Below, in pieces: positions 28,637-37,628 of a stretch of DNA of 55,063 bases; positions within the stretch are counted from its first letter, which is position 1, and each line of letters begins with the position of its first letter. Both the position numbers and the translations under genes were made by a program. The DNA is from Janthinobacterium sp. ROICE36 (lineage in GTDB: Bacteria; Pseudomonadota; Gammaproteobacteria; Burkholderiales; Burkholderiaceae_D): assembly GCF_002869965.1 (NCBI RefSeq), contig NZ_PEBS01000038.1:1-55063 (forward strand), given 5' to 3'. Below the pieces are notes generated by a model, which searched no databases, had not been told where the DNA came from, and saw nothing but the letters and a program-made list of their open reading frames with translations.

Positions 28637-29545
28637 ATGACCGTACAAGAAATCAGTTCCATCGCCAGCCTGCCCATCATGACAGAGGCGGCGCACCAGG
28701 TCTATCCTATCGCAACATTGTATATAGTGGCCACGCCGATCGGCAATGTGACCGATATCAGCCTGCGCGCGCTGCATTTGCTGAGCCTTGCCGACGCTGT
28801 CGCCTGTGAAGATACGCGCAACACGGCGCACTTGCTGACGCGCTTTGGCCTGAACAAGCCATTGATTGCGGCGCATCAACATAATGAGCGCGAAGTGGCG
28901 CAAACCCTGATTGCCCGCCTGCACGCCGGCGAGCGCATCGCCCTCGTCTCGGATGCGGGCACGCCGGCCGTCTCCGACCCGGGCGCGCGCATCGTCGACG
29001 CCGTGCGCGCGGCCGGCTTGCGCGTGCTGCCCTTGCCCGGCCCCTCGGCGGCGATCACGGCCATTTCCGCCAGCGGGCTATTGAATGACCAGTTTTACTT
29101 TATCGGCTTCCTGCCGGCCAAGGCCAAGCAGCGCGAAAACATCTTGCACAGCCTGCGCGGCGTGACGGCGACGATGGTATTTTATGAAGCGCCGCACCGC
29201 ATCCTCGATTGCGCCACGGCCCTGGTGGAAGCGTTCGAGCCCACGCGCCAGGTGGTGTTTGCGCGCGAACTGACGAAAATGTTCGAGGAAATCCACCGCT
29301 GCCCCCTGTCTGAGGCGGAAAGCTGGATACGCGCCGACGCGCACCGCGAAAAGGGAGAATTTGTCGTCCTGCTCGAAGGTGCCACCGAAGCGCAGGACGC
29401 GGAAGACGTGGAAGCGGAGCGCATCCTGAACATTTTATTGGCCGAGTGCAGCGTCAAGCAGGCGGCCAACCTGACGGCGCAAATCACGGGCCGCAAGAAA
29501 AATGCCCTGTATGAGCGGGCGTTGCAGTTGAAGGGGCAGGAATAA
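28637..29545 (+). CDS. rsmI: 16S rRNA (cytidine-1402-2'-O)-methyltransferase RsmI
   Basis: RsmI methylates the ribose of C1402 in the decoding centre of 16S rRNA. The 302-residue protein has the SAM-binding opening LYIVATPIGNVTDIS, CEDTRNTAHLL, SDAGTPAVSDPGARIV and GPSAAITA, all diagnostic of the YraL family. The start is uncertain: the ATG at 28637 has no SD because the 12-nt gap holds only the lpoA SD; the ATG at 28679 gives 288 residues, nearer the usual length. It is divergent from lpoA, as in E. coli. Confidence 0.94.
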   Translation: MTVQEISSIASLPIMTEAAHQVYPIATLYIVATPIGNVTDISLRALHLLSLADAVACEDTRNTAHLLTRFGLNKPLIAAHQHNEREVAQTLIARLHAGERIALVSDAGTPAVSDPGARIVDAVRAAGLRVLPLPGPSAAITAISASGLLNDQFYFIGFLPAKAKQRENILHSLRGVTATMVFYEAPHRILDCATALVEAFEPTRQVVFARELTKMFEEIHRCPLSEAESWIRADAHREKGEFVVLLEGATEAQDAEDVEAERILNILLAECSVKQAANLTAQITGRKKNALYERALQLKGQE

Positions 29546-29584
29546 CTTCTCCGGCACGCCCAAAATAGGCGCATTGTTAAATCA

Positions 29585-30226
29585 TTACCACTTGCAGCCG
29601 CTATTCTTTTTGTCGAGCAACATCAGCACGGGCGCCAGCAAGCCCGCACCTGCATAGGCGCTGCGGCAATCGCCGCGCTTGCCTTGCGCGATATCGCGCG
29701 CAAGCTGGGTTTCCGTTTGCAGCGGCTTGTCGGGGATTTGCCCCACGGCCGTGCCCACCTTGGCCGGATCGCGCTCGCCGGCCATCTTGCGCGCCGTCTT
29801 CCTGGCCGCTTCCATGTCGAACTTTGGCGTCTCTTGCGTGAAGGTATCCGGGCTGGCTGCCGGCGTGGCCGGTGCGGCGGGCGTCAGCGTGATGGCTTGC
29901 GGCCCGGATGCTGGCGGCGTGGCGGCCGCCGGCGTTTCCCGGGGCGTGGCGAGTTTCGGCTTGCTGATGGGCTTGGGTTCGCGCTTCGGCTTGACGACTT
30001 CGACTGGCGGCGGCGGAGGCTTGGCGGCCAGCGGACGTATCCACACGGCAATCGACTCCACGCGCGGCGCCGTATCCTGTGGGACAGGCGGCTGCACATG
30101 GCGCCACAGAGAGATCAAGGCGCCATGCAGCAGCAAGGACACGGCTATGCCCAGCACAATGCTGCGGCGGTTCGGCAAGGACTGGCCAGCGCCGCTTCCG
30201 CCGTTTCTTTCGATACTGAAATCCAT
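29585..30226 (-). CDS. TonB-like proline-rich single-span protein
   Basis: A 213-residue protein with one N-terminal membrane helix (about residues 22-42, IVLGIAVSLLLHGALISLW), a proline/lysine-rich linker (KPPPPPVEVVKPKREPKP) as in TonB, an Ala/Pro stretch and a C-terminal region with two cysteines (DCRSAY, SGCKW). It lacks the recognisable TonB C-terminal domain, so it is not a confirmed energy transducer. The start is uncertain: ATGs at 30226 and 30244 both precede the helix. No partner ExbB/ExbD is adjacent. Confidence 0.6.
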   Translation of the reverse strand: MDFSIERNGGSGAGQSLPNRRSIVLGIAVSLLLHGALISLWRHVQPPVPQDTAPRVESIAVWIRPLAAKPPPPPVEVVKPKREPKPISKPKLATPRETPAAATPPASGPQAITLTPAAPATPAASPDTFTQETPKFDMEAARKTARKMAGERDPAKVGTAVGQIPDKPLQTETQLARDIAQGKRGDCRSAYAGAGLLAPVLMLLDKKNSGCKW

Positions 30227-30353
30227 TGCCGTCGTCGCCCTCATGTCTGATCGGGAAAACTTGCGTAGTGAGTGTCGCATATTTCATGCATGCTGAAAAT
30301 ACAGGGGTTCCAGTGCCGCGCGTAAATAATTTACACAGAGTTTCACCTGACCC

Positions 30354-30382
30354 TTGACCGAAGTCGATACGGCCTGTATTAT
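30354..30382 (+). promoter_or_regulatory. Sigma-70 promoter of tRNA-Pro
   Basis: TTGACC (-35, 30354-30359) and TATTAT (-10, 30377-30382) are separated by 17 nt, ending 9 nt before the tRNA. Confidence 0.8.
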
Positions 30383-30391
30383 CTTGGTCTT

Positions 30392-30468
30392 CGGAGTGTG
30401 GCGCAGCCCGGTAGCGCACCTGGTTTGGGACCAGGGGGTCCAAGGTTCGAATCCTTGTACTCCGACCA
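30392..30468 (+). tRNA. tRNA-Pro (anticodon TGG)
   Basis: A 77-nt cloverleaf: acceptor CGGAGTG pairs with TACTCCG (one G-T), D arm GCGC-AGCCCGGTA-GCGC, anticodon stem CCTGG/CCAGG with loop TTTGGGA giving anticodon TGG, T arm with GGTTCGAATCC, and encoded CCA. The TGG anticodon reads proline codons CCN. Promoter upstream and terminator downstream indicate a monocistronic transcript. Confidence 0.97.
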
Positions 30469-30484
30469 AATTTGTAGAAAAAAA

Positions 30485-30514
30485 CCCAAGAGTTTAGGCT
30501 CTTGGGTTTTTTTT
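30485..30514 (+). terminator. Intrinsic terminator of tRNA-Pro
   Basis: CCCAAGAG (30485-30492) pairs with CTCTTGGG (30499-30506), loop TTTAGG, followed by eight T. Confidence 0.93.
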
Positions 30515-30576
30515 CGTCTATGCTGCGGAGCACTGCATTCACACCGCAGGGGCCGCGACGCCCCTGCCCTGCCTAT

Positions 30577-31497
30577 TCAGCCTGCGCGTTTCGCCGCGAT
30601 GGCATTGCCGGCGCGGCTAGATCCCTTGCGTCCCAGCTGCTGCGAAATGAATTGCCCCGCGTCCACCACCAGGTCCAGGTCGATGCCGGTGGCAATGTCC
30701 AGTCCCTGCATCATGTACAGCACGTCCTCGGTGGCCACATTGCCGGTGGCGCCCTTGGCGTAAGGGCAGCCGCCCAGGCCGGAGACGGACGAGTGATAAA
30801 TCGCAATGCCGACCTCCAGGCTGGCGTAGATATTTGCCAGCGCCTGGCCATAGGTATCGTGAAAGTGGCCGGACAGGCCGCCCACGTGGAAGGCCGCGAT
30901 GGCGCGCTGCATCACCGCCTGCGTTTTGCGCGGCGTGGCCACGCCGATGGTGTCGGCGATGTCGATTTCGTCGCAGCCCAGGTCGCGCATGCGCCCCACC
31001 ACGTCGGCCACGGCGTCCAGCGACACGTCGCCCTGGTAGGGGCAGCCGAAGGCACAGCTGATGCTGCCGCGCAGGCGCAGTCCGTGTTCCTTGGCCGCCT
31101 TGGCCACGCCTTCGAAGCGGGCGATCGATTCGGCGATCGAGCAGTTGATATTCTTTTGCGAGAACGCCTCGGAGGCGGAACCGAAAATCACCACTTCATC
31201 GGCCTGCGCCGCCAGCGCGGCATCGAAACCCTGCATGTTCGGCGTCAGCGCCGAATACAGGGTGCCAGCGCGGCGCGCGATCTTTTCCATCACTTCTGCG
31301 CTGGTGGCCATTTGCGGCACCCATTTCGGCGAGACGAAGGACGCCGCCTCGATATTGACGAAGCCCGCCTGCGTCAATCGGTCGACCAGTTCGATCTTGA
31401 CGGCGGCGCTGATGGTGTCCTTTTCGTTTTGCAGGCCGTCGCGCGGACCCACTTCGACGATCTTCACTTGCTTGGGCAAACTGGCTTGAGCGTTCAT
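30577..31497 (-). CDS. liuE: Hydroxymethylglutaryl-CoA lyase
   Basis: HMG-CoA lyase cleaves HMG-CoA into acetoacetate and acetyl-CoA, the last step of leucine degradation. The 306-residue protein has VGPRDGLQNEK (residues about 17-27), the HFHDTYGQALAN metal site and the signature SGLGGCPYAKGATGN with the catalytic cysteine. The start at 31497 has GGAT upstream and lies 1 nt after the ghrA-like stop. It is the last gene of the liu-bio block. Confidence 0.95.
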   Translation of the reverse strand: MNAQASLPKQVKIVEVGPRDGLQNEKDTISAAVKIELVDRLTQAGFVNIEAASFVSPKWVPQMATSAEVMEKIARRAGTLYSALTPNMQGFDAALAAQADEVVIFGSASEAFSQKNINCSIAESIARFEGVAKAAKEHGLRLRGSISCAFGCPYQGDVSLDAVADVVGRMRDLGCDEIDIADTIGVATPRKTQAVMQRAIAAFHVGGLSGHFHDTYGQALANIYASLEVGIAIYHSSVSGLGGCPYAKGATGNVATEDVLYMMQGLDIATGIDLDLVVDAGQFISQQLGRKGSSRAGNAIAAKRAG

Positions 31498-31498
31498 T

Positions 31499-32431
31499 TC
31501 AATATCCTTGCAAACGGTTGACGATGCCGGCGACAGAGTCTCCGGCGTGCAGGCGGCGCATCTTGGCGGCGATTTGCGCCACGCTTTCGCGGCGCAGGGT
31601 GGCGGCCGAAATATGCGGCGTGATGGTGATGCGCGGTTCTTGCCAGAACGGGTGCTGCTGCGGTAGCGGCTCGTTGCGGAACACATCGAGTGTCGCCCCG
31701 GCGATATGCCCTGATCGGATCAGGGTCAGCAAATCCGGTTCGGCGAGATGCGCGCCGCGCGCCACGTTGATGACATAGGCGCCCGGCAGCAGCATCGACA
31801 GGCGCGTGCGGTCGAGCAGGTTGTGCGTCTCTGGCGTGAGCGGCAGCATGCACACCAGCACGCGCGTGTTGCGCAAAAATTCTTCGAGTCCCTCTTCGCC
31901 TGCGTAGCACTGCACGCCATCGAGCTGTTTCTGGCTGCGGCTCCAGCCGCGCAGGGGAAACTCGAACTGCGCCAGCGCTTGCAGCACGCGCGTGCTCAGC
32001 ACACCCATGCCCAGTACGCCGACGGGGAAATCCGCCTTGTCGAACGCGGGCAGCGGCTGCCAGATGCCGGCGCGGCCTTGCGCCTCGTAGTCGTCGAGCC
32101 GGCGGAAGTGGCGTAGCACGGCGTGGCTCACGTATTCGGCCATCTGCACGCCCATGCCCGCGTCGTCCAGGCGCACCAGCGGCACGTGGGCGGACAGCGC
32201 CTCGCCAAATTTCAGGAGCGCGTCCACGCCGGCACCCGTGTTGAAGATGGCTTTGACTTCGCGCAATGCCGGCAGCATGGCTGCGGGCGGCTGCCACACG
32301 ACGGCGTAGTCGCATGGCGCGAACGTGGCGCTTTCGCGCCAGAAGACAATTTCCGCTTCGGGCAGCAAATCCTTGAAATCGGCGATCCACGCCGCTTCCT
32401 TGGCGTCCGAACGTTGTAAAAGGATGCGCAT
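31499..32431 (-). CDS. ghrA: Glyoxylate/hydroxypyruvate reductase A-like D-2-hydroxyacid dehydrogenase
   Basis: A 310-residue NAD(P)-dependent 2-hydroxyacid dehydrogenase of the GhrA group. The Rossmann motif GVLGMGVLSTRVLQAL, the substrate-binding NVARGAHL and the catalytic region (TPHISAATLRRESVAQIA) are present. It lies 11 nt after liuD and 1 nt before liuE, so it is co-expressed with leucine degradation; a role on a branched-chain 2-oxo acid is an inference, since glyoxylate reduction is the known family activity. Confidence 0.9.
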   Translation of the reverse strand: MRILLQRSDAKEAAWIADFKDLLPEAEIVFWRESATFAPCDYAVVWQPPAAMLPALREVKAIFNTGAGVDALLKFGEALSAHVPLVRLDDAGMGVQMAEYVSHAVLRHFRRLDDYEAQGRAGIWQPLPAFDKADFPVGVLGMGVLSTRVLQALAQFEFPLRGWSRSQKQLDGVQCYAGEEGLEEFLRNTRVLVCMLPLTPETHNLLDRTRLSMLLPGAYVINVARGAHLAEPDLLTLIRSGHIAGATLDVFRNEPLPQQHPFWQEPRITITPHISAATLRRESVAQIAAKMRRLHAGDSVAGIVNRLQGY

Positions 32432-32442
32432 CGTGGCCGCCT

Positions 32443-34470
32443 CTATGCGGCGGCCTTGAAGGCCAGCAGCGGCGCGCCGTCGGCCACCTGGTCACCGACG
32501 GCGTACAGCACGTCTTCCACCAGGCCATCGTGCGGCGCGGCGATGGTGTGCTCCATCTTCATCGCTTCCATGATGACCAAAGGCTCGCCCTTTTTGACAT
32601 CCTGGCCCTTGTTTACCAGCACGGCGACGACCTTGCCCGGCATCGGTGCCGTCAGGCGCCCGCCTTCCGCTTCCACTTCGCCCGCGTGCGCCATCGGATC
32701 GCTGTAATGCAAGGTGGTGTGCAAGCCGTGGGTGAACACGTGGAACTGTTCCCCGTCGCGCAGCACCGTGCCGTGCACGGCACGCTCACCGAGCTTGATG
32801 TGCAGCTCGTTGCCTTTGCGCGCCGTCAACGTCAGGGGCTGGCCGTTGAACAGCCAGCCATCCGTCTGGTAGGCGATGCGTGTTATGTAAGCCTTGCGGT
32901 CGCTGGCCAGCGCGAATTCATCGGCAAACGCCAGGCTGCGTCCCAGGGTGCTGTTCAAACGCCAGCCCAGGGCATTGCCCCACGGGTCGGCGCGGTGGGT
33001 CGATTGCGTTTCCGCCGCCGCTTTTTCTTCCAGCAGCAGGGCCACGGACGCCAGCGCCAGGGCCGTGTCGGGCGCCGCCTGCAGGGCGGGGAACAGCGTG
33101 TCTTGATTGCGCTCGATCAAACCCGTATCGAGATCGGCGCTGGCAAATGCCTGGCCTTCGACCAGGCGTTTCAAAAAGGCGATATTGCTGGCCAGGCCGA
33201 CGATCTGGTATTCGGCCAGCGCCTGCGCCATGCGCGACAGCGCTACGCGGCGGTCCGCGCCCCAGACGATCAGCTTGGCGATCATCGGGTCGTAGAACGG
33301 TGAAATGGCGTCACCCTCGCGCACGCCCGAATCGATGCGCACGGCGGCCGGAACCAGCGTGCCACCCAGCTCGAACGTCACGGCGGAAGGCGACTGCATG
33401 TGGCGCAGGGTGCCTATCGATGGCAAAAAGCCCTTCTCCGGGTTTTCCGCATAGATGCGTGCCTCGATGGCGTGGCCGTGGATCGTCAGTTCGCTCTGTT
33501 TTTTCGGCAGCGGCTCGCCAAAGGCGACGCGCAACTGCCACTCCACCAGATCGGTGCCGGTGATCATTTCCGTCACCGGATGCTCGACCTGCAAGCGCGT
33601 GTTCATCTCCATGAAGTAGAACGAGCCATCCTGGTTGGCGATGAATTCCACCGTGCCCGCGCCCACATAGCCGACAGCTTTGGCGGCGGCGACGGCCGCC
33701 TCGCCCATGGCGGCGCGGCGCTCAAACGGCATGCCCGGCGCCGGCGCTTCTTCCAGCACTTTTTGATGACGGCGCTGCACCGAGCAATCGCGCTCGAACA
33801 AATAGATGCAGTTGCCGAGCGTGTCGGCAAACACTTGGATTTCGATATGCCGCGGACGCGACAGGTATTTTTCGGCCAGCACCTTGTCGTCGCCGAAAGA
33901 GCTGATCGCTTCGCGCTTGCACGAGGCCAGCGCAGCCTTGAAGTCGGCGGAGTGCTCGATGACGCGCATGCCCTTGCCGCCGCCGCCAGCGGAGGCCTTC
34001 AGCAGGACCGGGTAGCCGATCTTGTCGGCTTGTCCGTGCAGGAAGTCGGCATCCTGTTCTTCGCCGTGGTAGCCGGGCACCAGCGGTACATTCGCCTTTT
34101 CCATCAGCGACTTGGCGGCCGATTTGGAACCCATGGCGCGCATGGCGGACGCTGGCGGGCCGATGAAGACCAGACCTGCAGCCTGGCAGGCGTCGGCGAA
34201 ATCGGCATTTTCGGACAGGAAGCCATAGCCGGGGTGGATCGCCTGCGCACCTGTCGCCAGCGCCACCGCGATGATCTTGTCGCCGCACAGATAGCTTTCC
34301 TTGGCCGGCGCGGGGCCGATCAAGACGGCTTCGTCGCACACGGCGACGTGCTTGGCGTTGGCGTCCGCTTCCGAATACACGGCGACGGTCTGGATGCCCA
34401 TGCGGCGCGCGGTAGCGGCGACACGGCAAGCGATTTCGCCGCGGTTGGCGATCAGGATTTTAGTGAACAT
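32443..34470 (-). CDS. liuD: Methylcrotonyl-CoA carboxylase biotin-containing alpha subunit
   Basis: The 675-residue protein combines a biotin carboxylase domain (residues 1-450; ILIANRGEIACRVAATAR, GGGGKGMRV, EMNTRLQVEHPVTE), a BT-type middle region and a C-terminal biotinyl domain with the biotinylated lysine in VIMEAMKMEHTI. Together with LiuB it carboxylates 3-methylcrotonyl-CoA. The start at 34470 gives MFTKILIANRG with AGAGAG as SD; the long upstream open frame is discarded. It follows bioB by 94 nt including a hairpin. Confidence 0.94.
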   Translation of the reverse strand: MFTKILIANRGEIACRVAATARRMGIQTVAVYSEADANAKHVAVCDEAVLIGPAPAKESYLCGDKIIAVALATGAQAIHPGYGFLSENADFADACQAAGLVFIGPPASAMRAMGSKSAAKSLMEKANVPLVPGYHGEEQDADFLHGQADKIGYPVLLKASAGGGGKGMRVIEHSADFKAALASCKREAISSFGDDKVLAEKYLSRPRHIEIQVFADTLGNCIYLFERDCSVQRRHQKVLEEAPAPGMPFERRAAMGEAAVAAAKAVGYVGAGTVEFIANQDGSFYFMEMNTRLQVEHPVTEMITGTDLVEWQLRVAFGEPLPKKQSELTIHGHAIEARIYAENPEKGFLPSIGTLRHMQSPSAVTFELGGTLVPAAVRIDSGVREGDAISPFYDPMIAKLIVWGADRRVALSRMAQALAEYQIVGLASNIAFLKRLVEGQAFASADLDTGLIERNQDTLFPALQAAPDTALALASVALLLEEKAAAETQSTHRADPWGNALGWRLNSTLGRSLAFADEFALASDRKAYITRIAYQTDGWLFNGQPLTLTARKGNELHIKLGERAVHGTVLRDGEQFHVFTHGLHTTLHYSDPMAHAGEVEAEGGRLTAPMPGKVVAVLVNKGQDVKKGEPLVIMEAMKMEHTIAAPHDGLVEDVLYAVGDQVADGAPLLAFKAAA

Positions 34471-34527
34471 GGTCTCTCTCTTTGCAGCTCGTGGCTGGAA
34501 GTTTTTTATCTGAGGTGTCGCTGGGAG

Positions 34528-34554
34528 GGGATGCGCCCTGGCGGGGCGCATCCC
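34528..34554 (-). terminator. 11-bp perfect hairpin between bioB and liuD
   Basis: GGGATGCGCCC (34528-34538) pairs perfectly with 34544-34554 around a 5-nt loop, just past the bioB stop on the minus strand. No U-run follows, so it may only attenuate or stabilise transcript ends between bio and liuD. Confidence 0.5.
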
Positions 34555-34564
34555 GGGGGCTGGA

Positions 34565-35611
34565 TCAGCAGCCGCACTTCTCTTTCTGTACCGAGTCGAG
34601 CATGGCGCCACGCGTCTGCAAGCCCAGTTTACCCAGCAGGGTGCGGTCGTCTTCCGCTTCCGGGTTGTCGGTGGTGAGCAGCTTGTCGCCGTAGAAGATG
34701 GAATTGGCGCCAGCCAGGAAGCACATGGCTTGCACGGCTTCGCCCATCTGGCGCCGGCCCGCGGACAAACGCACGCGCGCTTTCGGCATGGTGATGCGGG
34801 CCACGGCAATGGTGCGCACGAATTCGAACGGGTCGAGCGCTTCCAGGCCATATAAAGGCGTGCCTTCCACCTGCACCAGGTGGTTGACGGGCACCGATTC
34901 CGGGTACGGATTCAAATTGGCCAGCTGGGCGATCAGGCCGGCGCGCTGCAGACGCGTTTCACCCATGCCGACGATGCCGCCGCAGCACACTTTCAAGCCG
35001 GCTTCGCGCAAGCGGCCCAAAGTGTCCAGGCGGTCCTGGTATTCGCGCGTGGAGATGACGTTGTCGTAGAACTCGGGCGCCGTGTCCAGGTTATGGTTGT
35101 AGAAGTCGAGGCCCGCGTTTTTCAGGCGGTCCGCTTGTCCCTCTTCCAGCATGCCCAAAGTAGCGCATGTTTCCAGGCCCAGCGCCTTGACCTTGGTCAC
35201 CATCTCTTCGACTTTTTCCATGTCGCGCTCTTTCGGGCTGCGCCAGGCGGCGCCCATGCAGAAGCGCGTGGCGCCGTTGGCTTTCGCCTGGCGGGCCGCG
35301 TCGAGCACCGTGTCGATGTCGAGGATTTTCTTCGCTTCCACGCCCGTGTCGTAGCGGGCCGCCTGCGGGCAGTAGCCGCAGTCTTCCTCGCAGCCGCCCG
35401 TCTTGATCGACAACAAGGTGGCCAGTTCCACGTCGCCGTCGGGGAAGTTGATGCGGTGGGTTTGCTGGGCCTTGAACATCAGGTCATTGAAAGGCAGGTC
35501 GAACAGGGCCAACACATCGGCAACGGGCCAGGTGGCCGCTTCCGGCACGGTGATGCGCGCCGCAGGGCGGTGCAGTTCGACGGTTTTTGCTGCTTCTTGG
35601 ACGTGAGACAT
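34565..35611 (-). CDS. bioB: Biotin synthase BioB
   Basis: BioB is a radical SAM enzyme inserting sulfur into dethiobiotin. The 348-residue protein has the cluster motif [10 protein letters not shown], the [2Fe-2S] ligand regions ([34 protein letters not shown]) and the conserved arginine in RLSAGRR. SD AAGGA. It follows bioD by 44 nt. Confidence 0.97.
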   Translation of the reverse strand: MSHVQEAAKTVELHRPAARITVPEAATWPVADVLALFDLPFNDLMFKAQQTHRINFPDGDVELATLLSIKTGGCEEDCGYCPQAARYDTGVEAKKILDIDTVLDAARQAKANGATRFCMGAAWRSPKERDMEKVEEMVTKVKALGLETCATLGMLEEGQADRLKNAGLDFYNHNLDTAPEFYDNVISTREYQDRLDTLGRLREAGLKVCCGGIVGMGETRLQRAGLIAQLANLNPYPESVPVNHLVQVEGTPLYGLEALDPFEFVRTIAVARITMPKARVRLSAGRRQMGEAVQAMCFLAGANSIFYGDKLLTTDNPEAEDDRTLLGKLGLQTRGAMLDSVQKEKCGC

Positions 35612-35655
35612 GTGATTCCTTCGTTTCTATTTTTGAATACGTTTAATTGTTCGGT

Positions 35656-36441
35656 TTAATTGTGCGGATGTTGCGCCGGCCAGTTGGGCAAGCCGGTGAA
35701 ATCGAGATACGCCGCCGCCGCTTCTGCACCGGGCTGCGTCAGGCGCGGCACCTTGCCCAGCAGCGGCGCCGGGATGCGCTCGATCAATGCATCGATATTT
35801 TCGTCGAGGAAGCGCATTTCCTCTTCCAGGGTGTTGGCGACCCAGCCGATCACCGTCAGGCCACGCGCTTCGATGGCTTCCACCGTCAGCAAGGCCTGGC
35901 TGATGCAACCGAGGCGCATGCCGACTACCAGGATCACGGGCAAATCGAGCTGCTGCGCCAGGTCGGCCGAGTCGAAACCGGCCGACAGCGGCACGCGGAA
36001 ACCGCCCACGCCTTCGACCACGACGGCGTCCGAGGCGGCGGCGATTTCCAGATAGGCGGCAAGAATTGGCACCGATTCGATACACACGCCTTCGAGAGCG
36101 GCGGCGATGTGCGGCGCGGCCGGTTCCTTCAGCATGTAGGGCGTGGTCAGGCTGCGCAGCATGGTGACGTTGCCGGCGGCGATCAGGCTGTCGGCGTCTT
36201 CATTATGCAGCTCGCCGTCGCGCATCTCGGCGCCGGCGGCCACGGGCTTCATGCCGCAGGCGCGCACGCCGCGCGCGACCAGCGCGTGCAGCAGGGCCGA
36301 CGACGTCAGGGTCTTGCCGATTTCCGTGTCGGTACCGGTGACGAAACAGGCAAAGCGAGATGGCAGGCCGGTGGCAGCGGGTGCCGGCCGCACGGCCGGT
36401 ACAGCTGTCACTTCTGCCAGGACAGGATCATCAAGGCTCAT
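35656..36441 (-). CDS. bioD: Dethiobiotin synthetase BioD
   Basis: BioD carboxylates diaminopelargonate and closes the ureido ring using ATP. The 261-residue protein has the P-loop [16 protein letters not shown], the substrate lysine in MKPVAAG and [12 protein letters not shown] 35-residue N-terminal extension precedes the family core. The ATG at 36441 (SD AAGGA) overlaps the bioF end by 11 nt. Confidence 0.95.
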   Translation of the reverse strand: MSLDDPVLAEVTAVPAVRPAPAATGLPSRFACFVTGTDTEIGKTLTSSALLHALVARGVRACGMKPVAAGAEMRDGELHNEDADSLIAAGNVTMLRSLTTPYMLKEPAAPHIAAALEGVCIESVPILAAYLEIAAASDAVVVEGVGGFRVPLSAGFDSADLAQQLDLPVILVVGMRLGCISQALLTVEAIEARGLTVIGWVANTLEEEMRFLDENIDALIERIPAPLLGKVPRLTQPGAEAAAAYLDFTGLPNWPAQHPHN

Positions 36442-37627
36442 GGCGAGTCCTTTCCAAGGTGTTGACTGCATTGATCAATTGCGCCACTTCCTGCGCCGTG
36501 TGGCCGGCCGACAGGGTCACGCGCAGGCGCGCCGATCCCGCTGGCACGGTGGGCGGGCGGATCGCACCGACCCACAGCCCCTGCTGGTAGAGTTGGGCGG
36601 CGATGCCCATCATTTCCGCGTTTTCGCCGATGATGACGGGCTGGATGGCGGAGAGCGACGGCAAGGCTTGCCAGCGTTGCAGCTGCAGGCCCTCGTTCCA
36701 TTGCGCCACCAGCGCCGCCAGGTGCACCCGGCGTTGTTTTCCTTCGTCACCGGCGATGATGTCCAGGCTGGCCAAGAGCGCATGCGCCAGCGCCGGCGCC
36801 GCCGCCGTGGTGAAGATGTACGGACGCGCCTTCTGGATCAGCGTTTCGATCACGGCTTCATGCGCGCAAACAAAGGCGCCGCCCACGCCAGCCGATTTGC
36901 CCAAGGTGCCCACGTACACCAAGTACGGCGACTGCAGGTCGAAGTGTTCGAGCGCGCCACGGCCGTTCTGGCCCAGGGCGCCGAAGCCGTGCGCGTCGTC
37001 GACCACCAGCCAAGCGCCGTGCTGCTCGCACAGGGCCAGCAGCGCGGGCAGCGGCGCCAGGTCGCCATCCATGCTGAAGATGCTGTCCGTGACGACGATC
37101 TTGGTCATCGCCGTGCTGGCCGCCAGCAGGGCCGCCAGCGCGTCCAGGTCCGCATGCGGATACACGCGCGTCTTGACGCGGGCCAGGCGCGTGCCGTCAA
37201 TCAGCGAGGCGTGGTTCAGCGCTTCCGAGAAGATTTCGGCGTCGGCATCACCGGCGGCCAGGGCCGTCAGCACAGCTAAATTAGCCATGTAGCCGGTGCA
37301 GAAATACAGGGCGCGCGCCTGTTCCAGGTTGGCGCCGACGAAATCGGCCAGGCGTTCTTCAAGCTGCGCGTGGGCGCGGCTATGGCCACTGATCAGGTGC
37401 GAAGCGCCGCTGCCGGCGCCATACAGGTCGGCGCCCTCTTTCAGCGCGTCCACGATGCGCGGATGCGACGCCAGGCCCAGGTAGTCATTGCTGCAAAAGG
37501 CCAGCATGTCGCGTCCGTCCACCGTCAGGCGCGGCGCGCACGGCGTGTCGACGGTGCGGCGGCGGCGGATCAGGCTGCGCTCCTCCAGCCCTTGCAGTTG
37601 CTGTTGTAATCGCGCGATCAGTTCCAC
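36431..37627 (-). CDS. bioF: 8-amino-7-oxononanoate synthase BioF
   Basis: BioF condenses pimeloyl-thioester with L-alanine (PLP enzyme). The 398-residue protein has [28 protein letters not shown], the cofactor aspartate region [12 protein letters not shown] and the Schiff-base lysine region [12 protein letters not shown]. It starts at GTG (37625-37627) with GGAG 7 nt upstream, 1 nt after the bioA stop, so translation is coupled. Confidence 0.96.
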   Translation of the reverse strand: MELIARLQQQLQGLEERSLIRRRRTVDTPCAPRLTVDGRDMLAFCSNDYLGLASHPRIVDALKEGADLYGAGSGASHLISGHSRAHAQLEERLADFVGANLEQARALYFCTGYMANLAVLTALAAGDADAEIFSEALNHASLIDGTRLARVKTRVYPHADLDALAALLAASTAMTKIVVTDSIFSMDGDLAPLPALLALCEQHGAWLVVDDAHGFGALGQNGRGALEHFDLQSPYLVYVGTLGKSAGVGGAFVCAHEAVIETLIQKARPYIFTTAAAPALAHALLASLDIIAGDEGKQRRVHLAALVAQWNEGLQLQRWQALPSLSAIQPVIIGENAEMMGIAAQLYQQGLWVGAIRPPTVPAGSARLRVTLSAGHTAQEVAQLINAVNTLERTRHEP

Positions 37628-37628
37628 C

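Noticed and set aside
34471..34851. N-terminal extension of liuD into bioB
   Set aside because: The extension reads bioB in another frame; the biotin carboxylase start at 34470 has a good SD and matches the family.
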